Notes under the pieces: model-generated
The model's database searches: none
What the model was told of the DNA's origin: nothing
What the model saw: only the letters and a program-made list of their open reading frames with translations
Assembly: GCF_014892575.1 (NCBI RefSeq)
Contig: NZ_JADBGI010000023.1
Location: 1 to 64,000 of the forward strand
Length of the DNA stretch: 64,000 nucleotides
Origin: Nocardiopsis coralli
Lineage (GTDB): Bacteria; Actinomycetota; Actinomycetes; Streptosporangiales; Streptosporangiaceae
Direction: 5' to 3'
In this document: piece by piece, positions 34,334 through 42,263 of the stretch
Layout of the letters: the number at the start of each line of letters is the position of its first letter
How positions within the stretch are numbered: position 1 is the stretch's first letter
Made by a program: the position numbers and the translations under genes

Positions 34334-35155
34334 TCAGCTCTGCGCGAGCTCGTAACAGGCCACGGCCGCGGCGGCGGTGACGTTGAGCGAATCCACGTCC
34401 CGGTCGGCCATGGGGATGTGCACACGTGCGGTGGCGCGCTCCAACCACCGGGACGACAGCCCGTCGCCCTCGGTGCCCAGCAGCAGCCCCACACGTGCGT
34501 CGCGCTCCAGCCCCGAGACGGCCGCGCGCAGGGGCACCGACCCTTCCCCGGGGGTCAGCGCCATGAGCTCGAACCCGGCCCCGCGCAGGGTGTCCAGGCC
34601 GCCGTACCAGTCGGTCAGGCGTGTGTACGGCAGGGTGAGCACCGCGCCCATCGACACCTTGACCGAACGCCGGTACAGCGGGTCGGCGCACCGCGGGGCG
34701 AGCACGACGGCGTCCACCCCCAGGCCCGCGGCGCTCCGGAAGATCGCTCCGACGTTGGTGTGGTCGACCAGGTCCTCCAGGACGACGATGCGCCGCGCCC
34801 CGTGCAACACGGTCTCCAGATCGGGCAGCGCCTTGCGGTGGAAGGCGGCCAGCGCACCGCGGTGCAGGTCGAAGCCGACGAGCTCGCGCGCGGTCTCCTC
34901 CTCGACCACGTACAGGGGCGCGTCGGAGTCGGTGACCAGGCCGTCCAGGGCCTTGGCGCGCCGCTCGGTCAGCAGGAAACTGCGCGGGGCGAACCCGGCG
35001 GCAGCGGCACGCCGGATGACCTTCTCCCCCTCGGCCATGAACAGCCCGTGCTCGTGCTCGAGGTGGCGGCGCAGGTTGACGTCGCGCAGGCGCGTGTAGT
35101 CGGCCAGACGCGGGTCGGTGGGGTCGCTGACCCTGATGATCTCCATGTCCAGCAT
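34334..35155 (-). CDS. SpoU/TrmH-family RNA 2'-O-methyltransferase
   Basis: A 273-aa SPOUT methyltransferase that transfers methyl from SAM to ribose 2'-OH of rRNA or tRNA. The N-terminal substrate-binding domain includes LFMAEGEKVIRRA. The knotted domain has VVLEDLVDHTNVGAIFRSA (motif 1), LLLGTEGDGLS (motif 2) and MADRDVDSLNVTAAAAV (motif 3). The start is ATG 35155 or the in-frame ATG 35146, both with weak SD. A REP-like palindrome sits 45 bp upstream of the start. The target nucleotide is unknown. Confidence 0.93.
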   Translation of the reverse strand: MLDMEIIRVSDPTDPRLADYTRLRDVNLRRHLEHEHGLFMAEGEKVIRRAAAAGFAPRSFLLTERRAKALDGLVTDSDAPLYVVEEETARELVGFDLHRGALAAFHRKALPDLETVLHGARRIVVLEDLVDHTNVGAIFRSAAGLGVDAVVLAPRCADPLYRRSVKVSMGAVLTLPYTRLTDWYGGLDTLRGAGFELMALTPGEGSVPLRAAVSGLERDARVGLLLGTEGDGLSSRWLERATARVHIPMADRDVDSLNVTAAAAVACYELAQS

Positions 35156-35199
35156 GATCGCCGATACCGGACACCGGTTGGGGTGCCCCGGAAACTCGA

Positions 35200-35255
35200 G
35201 GATCTTGCTACCAGAGCCGACTTCGGCGCCGAACCCGGCTCTGGTAGCAAGATCC
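35200..35255. repeat. REP-like palindrome, copy 1
   Basis: A perfect 19-bp stem (GGATCTTGCTACCAGAGCC and its complement) encloses an 18-nt loop that itself contains the palindrome TTCGGCGCCGAA. A diverged copy in inverse orientation lies at 40550-40609. Confidence 0.85.
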
Positions 35256-35268
35256 CCGTCTGTTGGGC

Positions 35269-35588
35269 CTAGGGTCTGTTTGGTGGACGCCTTCCGTCGC
35301 TTCGGCCAGCTACTGCGCCGAAGGCGTCCGTTGAGGGCGGTGGCGGGTGACGGGTGGGCGCAGCCAGTGGTGCTATCGCAAGGCCGAAGAAGGAGTGCCC
35401 CTACTGTGCGTGCCTCGCAAGCTCGGCAGTTTCGCACAGCGGGGGCCCGGCTGGGGTCCTGTCGACTGATGAGAACACAGCGAGAGTGCCGCTGGGGCGA
35501 CGCGCAGAAGACAGTGCTGCGCCGAAGGCGTCGTTTGAGGGTTGGTGGCGGGCGACGGGTGGGCCGGTGTTCGCCAAACAGGCCCTAG
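35269..35588. mobile_element. MITE-like element, copy B (about 320 bp)
   Basis: The terminal inverted repeats are CCTAGGGTCTGTTTGG and CCAAACAGGCCCTAGG (15 of 16), with CTAG at both borders as a likely target duplication. Internal blocks at 35364-35396 and 35464-35507 match copy A almost exactly. A direct repeat of about 46 bp (about 35309-35354 and 35516-35565) flanks this core, suggesting nested duplication. There is no transposase gene, so it would need a trans-acting IS5-like enzyme. Confidence 0.82.
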
Positions 35589-36250
35589 GCGAGCTCCTCG
35601 GTCAGCGAGCGCAGCCGCTGCCAGCGCGCCTCCTCGCACGAACCCTGGCGCGAGAGCGTGGTGTCGATGTCCTCGCCCTCCCAGACACCGGTGATGGCGG
35701 CCTCCTGCGGGCCGTACACGGTGTCGGTGCACACCGTGCCCTCGCGGACCTCGGTGAAGAGCACCTCGGTGCCCGGCTCCTGCCCGGCCTCCTCCTCGGG
35801 CGGCCCGGCATCGACGCCCGCCTCGACCGGCGCGTCCTCGGCGGGCTCCTGTTCCTCGAGCTCTTCCTCCTGCAGCTCGGGAACCTCGACGGTGGAGTCG
35901 GTGTCGCCCTCGAAGTCCACGGCCGCCTCGGCCAGGGCAGTGCACGCGGCGTGGTCGCGGTCGAGGTCGCCGGTGCAGGTGAGCGTCTGGACCCAGGCAC
36001 GGTCGAGTTCGCTGACCTGCACCTCCAGGTGACCGACGGGGCCCTCGAGCTCGGGTTCGGCCTCCGGTTCCTCGACCGGCTCCTCCGTCTCCTCGCTGCC
36101 CGCGGTGTTGGTGGCCTCCACGTCCTGGGGCGGCAGCATGGACGGACCGACGAGGACCGCGTAGGCCAGCGCCCCGACACAGCAGGCGCCGGCGAGGAGC
36201 TTGGTACCGAGGGGGCCTCGGTTGCGGTCTTCACGGTGCGTTTGGGACAT
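35585..36250 (-). CDS. Membrane-anchored subtilisin-inhibitor-like (SSI) protein
   Basis: A 221-aa protein with a short cytoplasmic tail, a TM segment (about 17-36), an acidic linker (about 45-70), and a domain matching Streptomyces subtilisin inhibitor. VQTLTCTGDLDRDHAACTALAEA holds the first Cys pair (92, 103), and VCTDTVYGPQEAAITGVWEG ... GSCEEARW holds the second (174, 205). The spacing of the second pair (31) matches SSI. About 50 extra acidic residues sit between Cys103 and Cys174. The reactive loop reads C-T-D-T-V-Y-G-P rather than C-P-M-V-Y-D-P, so inhibition is uncertain. The stop codon TAG lies in the CTAG border of MITE copy B. Confidence 0.75.
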   Translation of the reverse strand: MSQTHREDRNRGPLGTKLLAGACCVGALAYAVLVGPSMLPPQDVEATNTAGSEETEEPVEEPEAEPELEGPVGHLEVQVSELDRAWVQTLTCTGDLDRDHAACTALAEAAVDFEGDTDSTVEVPELQEEELEEQEPAEDAPVEAGVDAGPPEEEAGQEPGTEVLFTEVREGTVCTDTVYGPQEAAITGVWEGEDIDTTLSRQGSCEEARWQRLRSLTEELA

Positions 36251-36707
36251 GCCAAAACCCTCGGGGGTCAGTCGGTCACGGTTGCGTCAGGCGCGCGGGG
36301 GAGGCAGGCGTGGGGCGCGCACGGACTCCGGGAGAGGCCCTCAAGACTAACGGGCCCGCGGAGTACTTCTGGGGGAGCACGGTAACAAAGCGATCACCCC
36401 GCCTCGTCCGTGCGTTCGTGCGCGCGGTGGGTGTGCGGCGGCCGCTTCCTGCAGCTCCGCACCCCTTCCATCCCGGCATTACCAACGAGTAGGGTCCCGT
36501 TGGGAAACCTTCGTGGTACTTGGTGCACACATCATCACCCATACAGTGTGATGTGACCCACGGCCCGTCGGTTCACCCCCGATTCCGTCCGCGGGTGCTC
36601 GGCCCGGGTGTCCGCGCCCGCACCCCCTGCCCGCGGCCGCCCCCGACCCTCCGGCCTCCGGAACTCCCCGCACCGGAGCCGGACACAGCTACGCCCCCGG
36701 AGTTCCT
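36251..36707. promoter_or_regulatory. Divergent promoter region, SSI-like / VWA genes
   Basis: This 457-bp spacer has no gene. It has locally lower GC near 36350-36400 and 36500-36560, and an imperfect inverted repeat CACATCA/TGATGTG at 36528-36555 that could be an operator. GGAG just before 36708 is the SD of the next gene. Confidence 0.4.
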
Positions 36708-38438
36708 GTGTCCACTGGACGCCATCGACTTGCCTCGCCGACCGCCGCCACCACACGCAAGGTGGTGCGGTCGCCGCTGGGGATCACCGCGATCGTCGTC
36801 GCGCTCGTCGCCGTCGCAGCGATCCTGGTTCCGGTCGGCCTGAATGCCCTCGGCTGCGGTGAGACCCGGTACCTGCGGGTCTCCACCACCCAGAGCATGG
36901 CCCCCGTGCTGCGCGAGGCCGCCTCGGAGTTCAACTCCACCTCGCCCTCCTACGGCGGCGAGTGCGTGTACGCGCAGGTCGACGAGATCGCCCCGCACCG
37001 CATCATGAGCGCGATCTCGGGCGGCCAGCCCGGCGACTCCACCATCGCCCCGCACGTGTGGGTGCCGGAGTCCTCCGCCTGGGTGGAGCTGGCCCGCGTC
37101 TCGGCCGAGGGCGCGCACGGCATCGAGACCGACCCGCCGTCCCTGGCCTCTTCCCCGGTGGTGATGACCGCGCCCGAGGACACCGAGGGCCTGCCCGGCG
37201 GTGACGAGGCGCCCTGGACCACGGTGCTGCCCGACGAGCTCGACCCCGAACGCCAGGTCGTCATGGTCGACCCCAACCGGGGCGCCGACGGGATGGCGGT
37301 GATGTACGCGGTACGCGACCACCTGGGGACCGGGGACGCGGCCGACACCGACATGACCGACTTCGTGCGCGACGTGCAGCAGGACAGCGCGTTCGGTGAG
37401 ATCGACCTCAGCACGTTCTACAGCGGTTCCGACGCCGCACAGGAACGGGTCGACCCGCTCGTGGTCGTGCCCGAGCAGGCGGTCGTTGACCACAACACGA
37501 CCCGTCCCGACAACGCGCCCGAGCTCGAGGCGTACTACCCGGAGGAGGGCACGGTCGGGCTCGACTACCCGTACGTGACCACCACCGAGGAGCCTCACCT
37601 GCGTTCGGCCGCCGCCGACCTGTACGAGGTGGTGGCCGGCGAGGCCTACCGCACGCGCATGCAGGACCTCGGCTTCCGCGACCCGGACGGCTCCTCGTCC
37701 GACGCCCTGGAGGGGCAGTCCGGCATCGTCGCCGACGAACCCGAGGTGCACGGCGACCTGACCGGTGACGCCCTCGTGGACGCGGTCAACGACTGGAACC
37801 GGCTGTCGATGCCCAGCCGCGCCTTGGTCCTGGCCGACACCTCCGTGCACATGGAGGGCGACCTCAACGGCGGCCCTTCCCGGATCGAGGCGGCCCGGGA
37901 GGCGGCACGGACCGGACTGCAGCTCTTCCCCGACGAGACCGACATGGGCCTGTGGATGCTCTCCGAGGAGCTCGGTGCGGACGGCCGCGACGAGGCCGCG
38001 GACCTGCACCAGCTCGGCTCCACCGACGACGGCGACGTCACCCGCCGCCAGGAACTGGCCGAGGTCGCCGACGAGATCGAGGTCGAGGGCGGGGAGTCGC
38101 ACCTGTACGACAACATGCTCGACGCCTTCAACGAGGTGCAGGACAACTACCACGAGGACAAGATCAACAGCGTCATCATGCTGACCGCCGGGGTCGACGA
38201 CGGCAGCAGCGACATCAGCCACCAGGAGCTGGTCGAGACGTTGCAGGACCGCTTCGACCCCGAGCGTCCGGTCAGTTTTTTCATCATCGCGTTCGGTGAC
38301 GGCGCCGACGAGGCGGAGCTGCAGGCCATCGCCTCGGCGACCAGCGGTTCGTCGTTCGTCACCGACGACCCCGACGAGATCGGTGACATCTTCCTGAGCT
38401 CCATCTCCCGGCGCCTGTGCGTGCCGGACTGCGACTGA
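36708..38438 (+). CDS. Solute-binding-like/VWA membrane protein, degenerate MIDAS
   Basis: A 576-aa protein with an N-terminal TM helix (about 22-48), an extracellular region resembling family-1 solute-binding proteins (VSTTQSMAPVLREAASEFN, HVWVPESSAWVELA, about 55-330), then a von Willebrand A-like domain from about 370. The MIDAS motif D-x-S-x-S reads LADTSVHMEGD and the downstream Asp motif is LTAGVDDGSS, so metal binding is probably lost. GTG 36708 is behind GGAG. It is followed by a paralogue with an intact MIDAS at 38775. Likely surface-exposed; function unknown. Confidence 0.85.
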   Translation: MSTGRHRLASPTAATTRKVVRSPLGITAIVVALVAVAAILVPVGLNALGCGETRYLRVSTTQSMAPVLREAASEFNSTSPSYGGECVYAQVDEIAPHRIMSAISGGQPGDSTIAPHVWVPESSAWVELARVSAEGAHGIETDPPSLASSPVVMTAPEDTEGLPGGDEAPWTTVLPDELDPERQVVMVDPNRGADGMAVMYAVRDHLGTGDAADTDMTDFVRDVQQDSAFGEIDLSTFYSGSDAAQERVDPLVVVPEQAVVDHNTTRPDNAPELEAYYPEEGTVGLDYPYVTTTEEPHLRSAAADLYEVVAGEAYRTRMQDLGFRDPDGSSSDALEGQSGIVADEPEVHGDLTGDALVDAVNDWNRLSMPSRALVLADTSVHMEGDLNGGPSRIEAAREAARTGLQLFPDETDMGLWMLSEELGADGRDEAADLHQLGSTDDGDVTRRQELAEVADEIEVEGGESHLYDNMLDAFNEVQDNYHEDKINSVIMLTAGVDDGSSDISHQELVETLQDRFDPERPVSFFIIAFGDGADEAELQAIASATSGSSFVTDDPDEIGDIFLSSISRRLCVPDCD

Positions 38439-38774
38439 GGTCGGGCGCCGCCCCACGCAGCGCCCGGCCGGCCCCGCGCGCGTGCCCACCGGGACCCTCG
38501 CCGAGGGCACCCGGCGGGTCTCGATCGCATATCGGAATGGGTCGGCGCGGCCCCCGTCCGGTCCGACGGACCGGGCGGGGATCACCGAGGTGATCGGTCG
38601 TGCGGAGGCCCCCACTCCGCCACGAACCGTGACAGGAGCCACCTTCCGACACCGAACGGTTGAGTACCGTTCCCTCCAGTAACCCCGTTTCGGTCCGGCC
38701 GAACCCCCGCCGGCGGGCCCCCGTCCACCCCCCTGTACGACACACGGTCCGTACACCACCCCGTGAGGAAAGCT
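38439..38774. other. Spacer between VWA paralogues
   Basis: These 336 bp have no recognisable gene. The CCCACCGGGACCCTC ... GGGTCTCG area near 38485-38525 can fold into a weak hairpin. The promoter of the second paralogue is probably in the less GC-rich part after 38600. Confidence 0.4.
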
Positions 38775-40544
38775 GTGGGACGTCACCGCGGAAAATACGC
38801 AGAGGAACCCTCCGGCGAGCGCCAGAGACGACGCGGCCGAGGAGGCGCCGTCGCCGCCCTGGCCGGCGCGCTGGTGATCGTCCTGGCGATCGTCGCGGCC
38901 GGCGTGTACGTACTCGTCGACCGCTCCGACGGGTGCGGTTCCCAGCTCGACCTCGACGTGGCCGTGGCCCCCGAGATGGCACCGGCCGTGCAGGCGGTCG
39001 CCGACGGGTTCAACGAGGAGGAGAACACCGTCGACGGCCAGTGCGTGCGTGTGGACGTGCGCCAGGCCGACCCCGCCGACGTCGCCTACGCCATCACCGG
39101 GTCGGGCGCCACCATGGGCGACACCGAGTCCGACGTGTGGATCCCGGACTCCTCCGTGTGGCCGCGCCTGGTCCAGAGCGAGGCGGGCGACGCGATCATC
39201 ACCGAGACCGGAACGTCGCTGGCCCGCTCGCCGCTGGTGCTGGCGGAGCTGGAGGAGCACGCCGACGACTCCTCCGAGAGCAGCTGGGAGGACGTCGTTC
39301 CCACCGGCGCCCCCGGCGAGGACCAGGACCGCACCGTGCGGGTGGTCGACCCCGTGCGCAGCTCCACCGGGCTGGGAACCCTGTACCTGCTGCACGGTGC
39401 GCTGCAGGAGTCCTCCGACGACGCCGACACCTTCAACGCGCACATGACCGCGGCCCTGCAGTCGCTGCACCAGGGGGCGTCCGCCGACGAGGAGGCCGCG
39501 TTCCTGGCGCTGAGCGGTGGCGACGCCGAGGCCCCGCCGCTCATGGTGATGTCGGAGCAGGCGGTGTGGCGCTACAACACCCTGCACTCCGAGGCCCCCG
39601 CGCAGGCCGGATACCTCGACAGCACCTACTACCTCGACTACCCGTACGTGGTGCGCAGCGAGGAGAGCGCCGTGACCCGCGCGGCCGAGGAGTTCCGCAA
39701 CGCGGTGCGCGCCGACGAGAACCAGGAGCACTTCCAGAGCGAGGGGTTCCGCGACACCGACGACACGATGGACGCGGACGTGCTGAGCGCCGACGCCGGG
39801 TTCCAGGAGGACGTGCCCGAGGAGCTCCCGGTGCCCTCCGAGGGGTCGATAGACGAACTCACCCGCTCGTGGACGCAGCTGAAGATGGACTCTCGGGTGC
39901 TCACCATCGTCGACGTCTCCGGCTCGATGCTGGCCGAGGTGCCCGGGACCGGGATGACCCGCATGCAGGTCACCGGCGCGGCCGCCGGCGACGGGCTCGA
40001 CATGTTCACCCCGACCTCGGAACTGGGGCTGTGGGAGTTCTCCACCGACGTCAACGACGGGCTGCACCACCAGGAGCTCGCGCCGGTGCGCGAACTCCAG
40101 GCCACCGACGACGACGGCACCGAGCACCGCGACACCATCGCGCAGGAGCTGGATGGCCTGGAGCCGCTGCCCGACGGTGACACGGCCCTGTACGAGACCT
40201 ACCTGGCCGCCTACGAGGAGATGTCGCGGACCTACCGGCCCGACCGCACCAACGTGATCCTCATGCTGACCGACGGCGACAACGACCACCCGGGCGGCAT
40301 GGACCTGGACGAGCTGCTGGACGGCATCGACGAGCTCTCCAGCCCCTCGCGTCCGATCCCGATCATCACGATCGCCTTCGGCCCGGAGGTGGAGGACGTC
40401 GAGTCGCTGCAGGAGATCGCCGCCGCCACGGGTGGTGCGGCCTACCGCACCGAGGACCCGCGGGAGATCGGCGAGATCTTCGTGCAGGCGTTCTCGCTGC
40501 GGATCGACGACAGCGGCACCGGGGGCGCCGGCGGCGGGAGCTAG
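38775..40544 (+). CDS. Solute-binding-like/VWA membrane protein, intact MIDAS
   Basis: A 589-aa paralogue of the previous gene. It has a TM helix at about 27-52 after a basic tail, a solute-binding-like region (VAVAPEMAPAVQAVADGFN, DVWIPDSSVWPRLV), then a VWA domain near 370-575. The full MIDAS IVDVSGSM is present, a Thr candidate lies in MTRMQVTGAAAGDG, and the Asp is in LMLTDGDNDHP. Metal-dependent ligand binding at the cell surface is therefore plausible. The start GTG 38775 has GAGGAA 4-5 bases upstream; the earlier GTG at 38763 would place that SD inside the gene. The C-terminus is Gly-rich. Confidence 0.87.
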   Translation: MGRHRGKYAEEPSGERQRRRGRGGAVAALAGALVIVLAIVAAGVYVLVDRSDGCGSQLDLDVAVAPEMAPAVQAVADGFNEEENTVDGQCVRVDVRQADPADVAYAITGSGATMGDTESDVWIPDSSVWPRLVQSEAGDAIITETGTSLARSPLVLAELEEHADDSSESSWEDVVPTGAPGEDQDRTVRVVDPVRSSTGLGTLYLLHGALQESSDDADTFNAHMTAALQSLHQGASADEEAAFLALSGGDAEAPPLMVMSEQAVWRYNTLHSEAPAQAGYLDSTYYLDYPYVVRSEESAVTRAAEEFRNAVRADENQEHFQSEGFRDTDDTMDADVLSADAGFQEDVPEELPVPSEGSIDELTRSWTQLKMDSRVLTIVDVSGSMLAEVPGTGMTRMQVTGAAAGDGLDMFTPTSELGLWEFSTDVNDGLHHQELAPVRELQATDDDGTEHRDTIAQELDGLEPLPDGDTALYETYLAAYEEMSRTYRPDRTNVILMLTDGDNDHPGGMDLDELLDGIDELSSPSRPIPIITIAFGPEVEDVESLQEIAAATGGAAYRTEDPREIGEIFVQAFSLRIDDSGTGGAGGGS

Positions 40545-40549
40545 GCTGC

Positions 40550-40609
40550 GGGGATCTTGCTACCGGAGCCGGGTTCAGCGCCGAAGTCTGCGCTGGTAGC
40601 AAGATCCCC
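40550..40609. repeat. REP-like palindrome, copy 2 (terminator position)
   Basis: The 15-bp arms GGGGATCTTGCTACC and GGTAGCAAGATCCCC enclose GGGTTCAGCGCCGAAGTC, the reverse complement (one mismatch) of the loop in copy 1. It begins 5 bp after the VWA stop, between convergent genes, and may act as a bidirectional terminator. Confidence 0.85.
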
Positions 40610-40628
40610 GCCGGAAGGGCCCCTGGGA

Positions 40629-41618
40629 TCAGGGCGCGAGGTGCTCTTCGAGGAAGCGGAGGATGTCGGTGCGCGCGTCCTCGGCCCGGGGAACCAGACG
40701 GGGCAGGCTGAGGAAGGCGTGCACGGCGCCGGGGTGTTCGCTCAGCCGCGCGGGGCTTCCGGCCCGCAGGAGGCGTTCTGCGTAGGCACGACCATGGTCG
40801 GCCAGGGGGTCGAGGGTCGGGACCACCACCAGGGCCGGGGCGAGCCCGCCGTGGTCGCCCGCATGGAGGGGCGAGACCGTGCGCGGATCGACGCCTTCGG
40901 GGACGGCGAGGCGGCGGAAGAACTCGATCTGGGGCACGGTCAGGGTCGGGCTGTCGGCGTGCTCGGTGACCGAGGGGTACTCCAAGGCCGTCGCGGTCAG
41001 ATCGACACAGGGATTGACCAGGACCTGGGCCCGCAGGTCCGGACCGGCACCCCTCGCCCGGAGCGCCGACAGGGCGGCGACCGTCGCACCGGCGCTCTCG
41101 CCGAGGACCGCGATCCGGTCGGCGTCGATCCCCCAGTGCGCCGCGTACCGGGCCAGGTGCTGGAGCGCGTCCCAGCCGTCGTCGACCGCCGCTGACAACG
41201 GGATCCGGTGGGTCAGGAGGCGGTGATCGACCGAGACGACCACGGCCGGCAGCCGTGCGGCGAGGTGGCTGTTGATCCAGTCGCTCTGAGGCGCAGTGCC
41301 GACGAACCCGCCGCCGTGGACGTGCAGCACCAGCGGCAGCGGCGCCGATCCGGTCCCCGCGCCGCGGCCGGGCCGGTGGACCCGCACCGGCAACACCCGG
41401 CCGTCCAGGGCGACCTGCTGCCAGGTGATGGCGGCTCCGCGGTCGGGGAAGCCCGCGATGAGCCTGATCGCCGCCGACCTCCGCTTGCGGTTCTCGGCGG
41501 TGCGGAAGGCGGCCAGGTCGTCAGGGGTCATGGCCGACCAGTCCGGCTCCCTGCTCAGCAATGGGCTCAGTAGGCGCACACCCAGCGGAGGCCGTGTCGC
41601 GGTCGTGGTCCGGTCCAT
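40629..41618 (-). CDS. Alpha/beta hydrolase, HSL-type esterase
   Basis: A 329-aa carboxylesterase of the hormone-sensitive-lipase family. It has the oxyanion motif LHVHGGGFVG, the nucleophile elbow VLGESAGATVAAL (Ser), the Asp in VPTLDPLADHG and the His in GAVHAFLSLP. It probably hydrolyses short-chain esters. SD GGGGA precedes ATG 41618. It is divergent from a TetR gene with a 32-bp operator between them, so the two form a local regulatory pair. Confidence 0.94.
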   Translation of the reverse strand: MDRTTTATRPPLGVRLLSPLLSREPDWSAMTPDDLAAFRTAENRKRRSAAIRLIAGFPDRGAAITWQQVALDGRVLPVRVHRPGRGAGTGSAPLPLVLHVHGGGFVGTAPQSDWINSHLAARLPAVVVSVDHRLLTHRIPLSAAVDDGWDALQHLARYAAHWGIDADRIAVLGESAGATVAALSALRARGAGPDLRAQVLVNPCVDLTATALEYPSVTEHADSPTLTVPQIEFFRRLAVPEGVDPRTVSPLHAGDHGGLAPALVVVPTLDPLADHGRAYAERLLRAGSPARLSEHPGAVHAFLSLPRLVPRAEDARTDILRFLEEHLAP

Positions 41619-41640
41619 GGCTCGTCCCCACTTCTGTTTC

Positions 41641-41672
41641 CGCTACCGTTGGTATCGATACTAACGGTAGCG
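41641..41672. promoter_or_regulatory. TetR operator, 32-bp near-perfect palindrome
   Basis: The arms CGCTACCGTT and AACGGTAGCG flank GGTATCGATACT; 30 of 32 positions are symmetric. The site spans the -35 and spacer of the predicted tetR promoter and lies between the divergent esterase and TetR genes. Confidence 0.88.
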
Positions 41673-41684
41673 TATATTGGGCGC
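41649..41684 (+). promoter_or_regulatory. Predicted leaderless promoter of tetR-type gene
   Basis: TTGGTA (41649-41654) and TATATT (41673-41678) are separated by 18 bp, and the ATG at 41685 lies 7 bases after the -10, so the transcript would start at or near the start codon. No SD is present. Confidence 0.65.
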
Positions 41685-42263
41685 ATGACGCCAGTGCCCG
41701 GATCCGACCGTTCACCCGGCCGCCCCCGCGCCCGCATCGATGCCGCGGTCTTCGCGGCCACGCTGAGCACCATCGACGAGTTCGGCTACACACGCGCCAC
41801 GGTCGACCGCATCGCCACCGGGGCCGGCGTCGCCAAGACCACGATCTACCGCCGCTGGCCCTCCAAGGGGGAGCTGGTCACCGCCTGCCTCCTCGACACG
41901 TTCGGCCCGGCACCGCTGGAGGGGGAGGACCGGCAGGAGATCATGGCGTCGGCCGTCCGCTGGGCCGTGGCGAAGATCGGGGAGCCCGGCGTCGGTGCGG
42001 CCTTCGCGGGCGTGTTCACCGACGCCATCAACGACGCCTCTCTGCGCCGGATCCTGTCGGACCGGCTGCAGGACCCCTATCGGCTCGCGCTCCAAGAGGC
42101 CTTGGGTGAGACGGAGGAGCGCGTCCTGTTCTTCATCGACGTCACCGTCGGCACGCTGCTCCACCGGCTGGGGATGACCGGGGGGCCGATGGCCCCTGCC
42201 GACGTCGACGCCCTGGTCGGGATGCTCGTGCGAGAACTGGCACATGACGACGGGAACCGGTGA
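41685..42263 (+). CDS. TetR-family transcriptional regulator
   Basis: A 192-aa TetR regulator with the N-terminal HTH FGYTRATVDRIATGAGVAKT then TIYRRWPSKGELV, and a helical ligand-binding C-terminal domain. The start is ATG 41685; a frame extending upstream runs through the operator. It probably represses its own gene and the divergent esterase gene through the palindrome at 41641-41672. Inducer unknown. Confidence 0.93.
   Translation: MTPVPGSDRSPGRPRARIDAAVFAATLSTIDEFGYTRATVDRIATGAGVAKTTIYRRWPSKGELVTACLLDTFGPAPLEGEDRQEIMASAVRWAVAKIGEPGVGAAFAGVFTDAINDASLRRILSDRLQDPYRLALQEALGETEERVLFFIDVTVGTLLHRLGMTGGPMAPADVDALVGMLVRELAHDDGNR

Noticed and set aside
32394..35174. 926-residue frame on the minus strand across several genes
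   Set aside because: It crosses the dehydrogenase, NTF2-like and SpoU genes and MITE copy A in the wrong frame. No domain.
36573..40289. 1238-residue open frame antisense to the two VWA genes
   Set aside because: It is a GC-bias shadow: His/Gly/Val/Arg-rich, with no recognisable domain, while the opposite strand has clear domains, starts and SD sequences.
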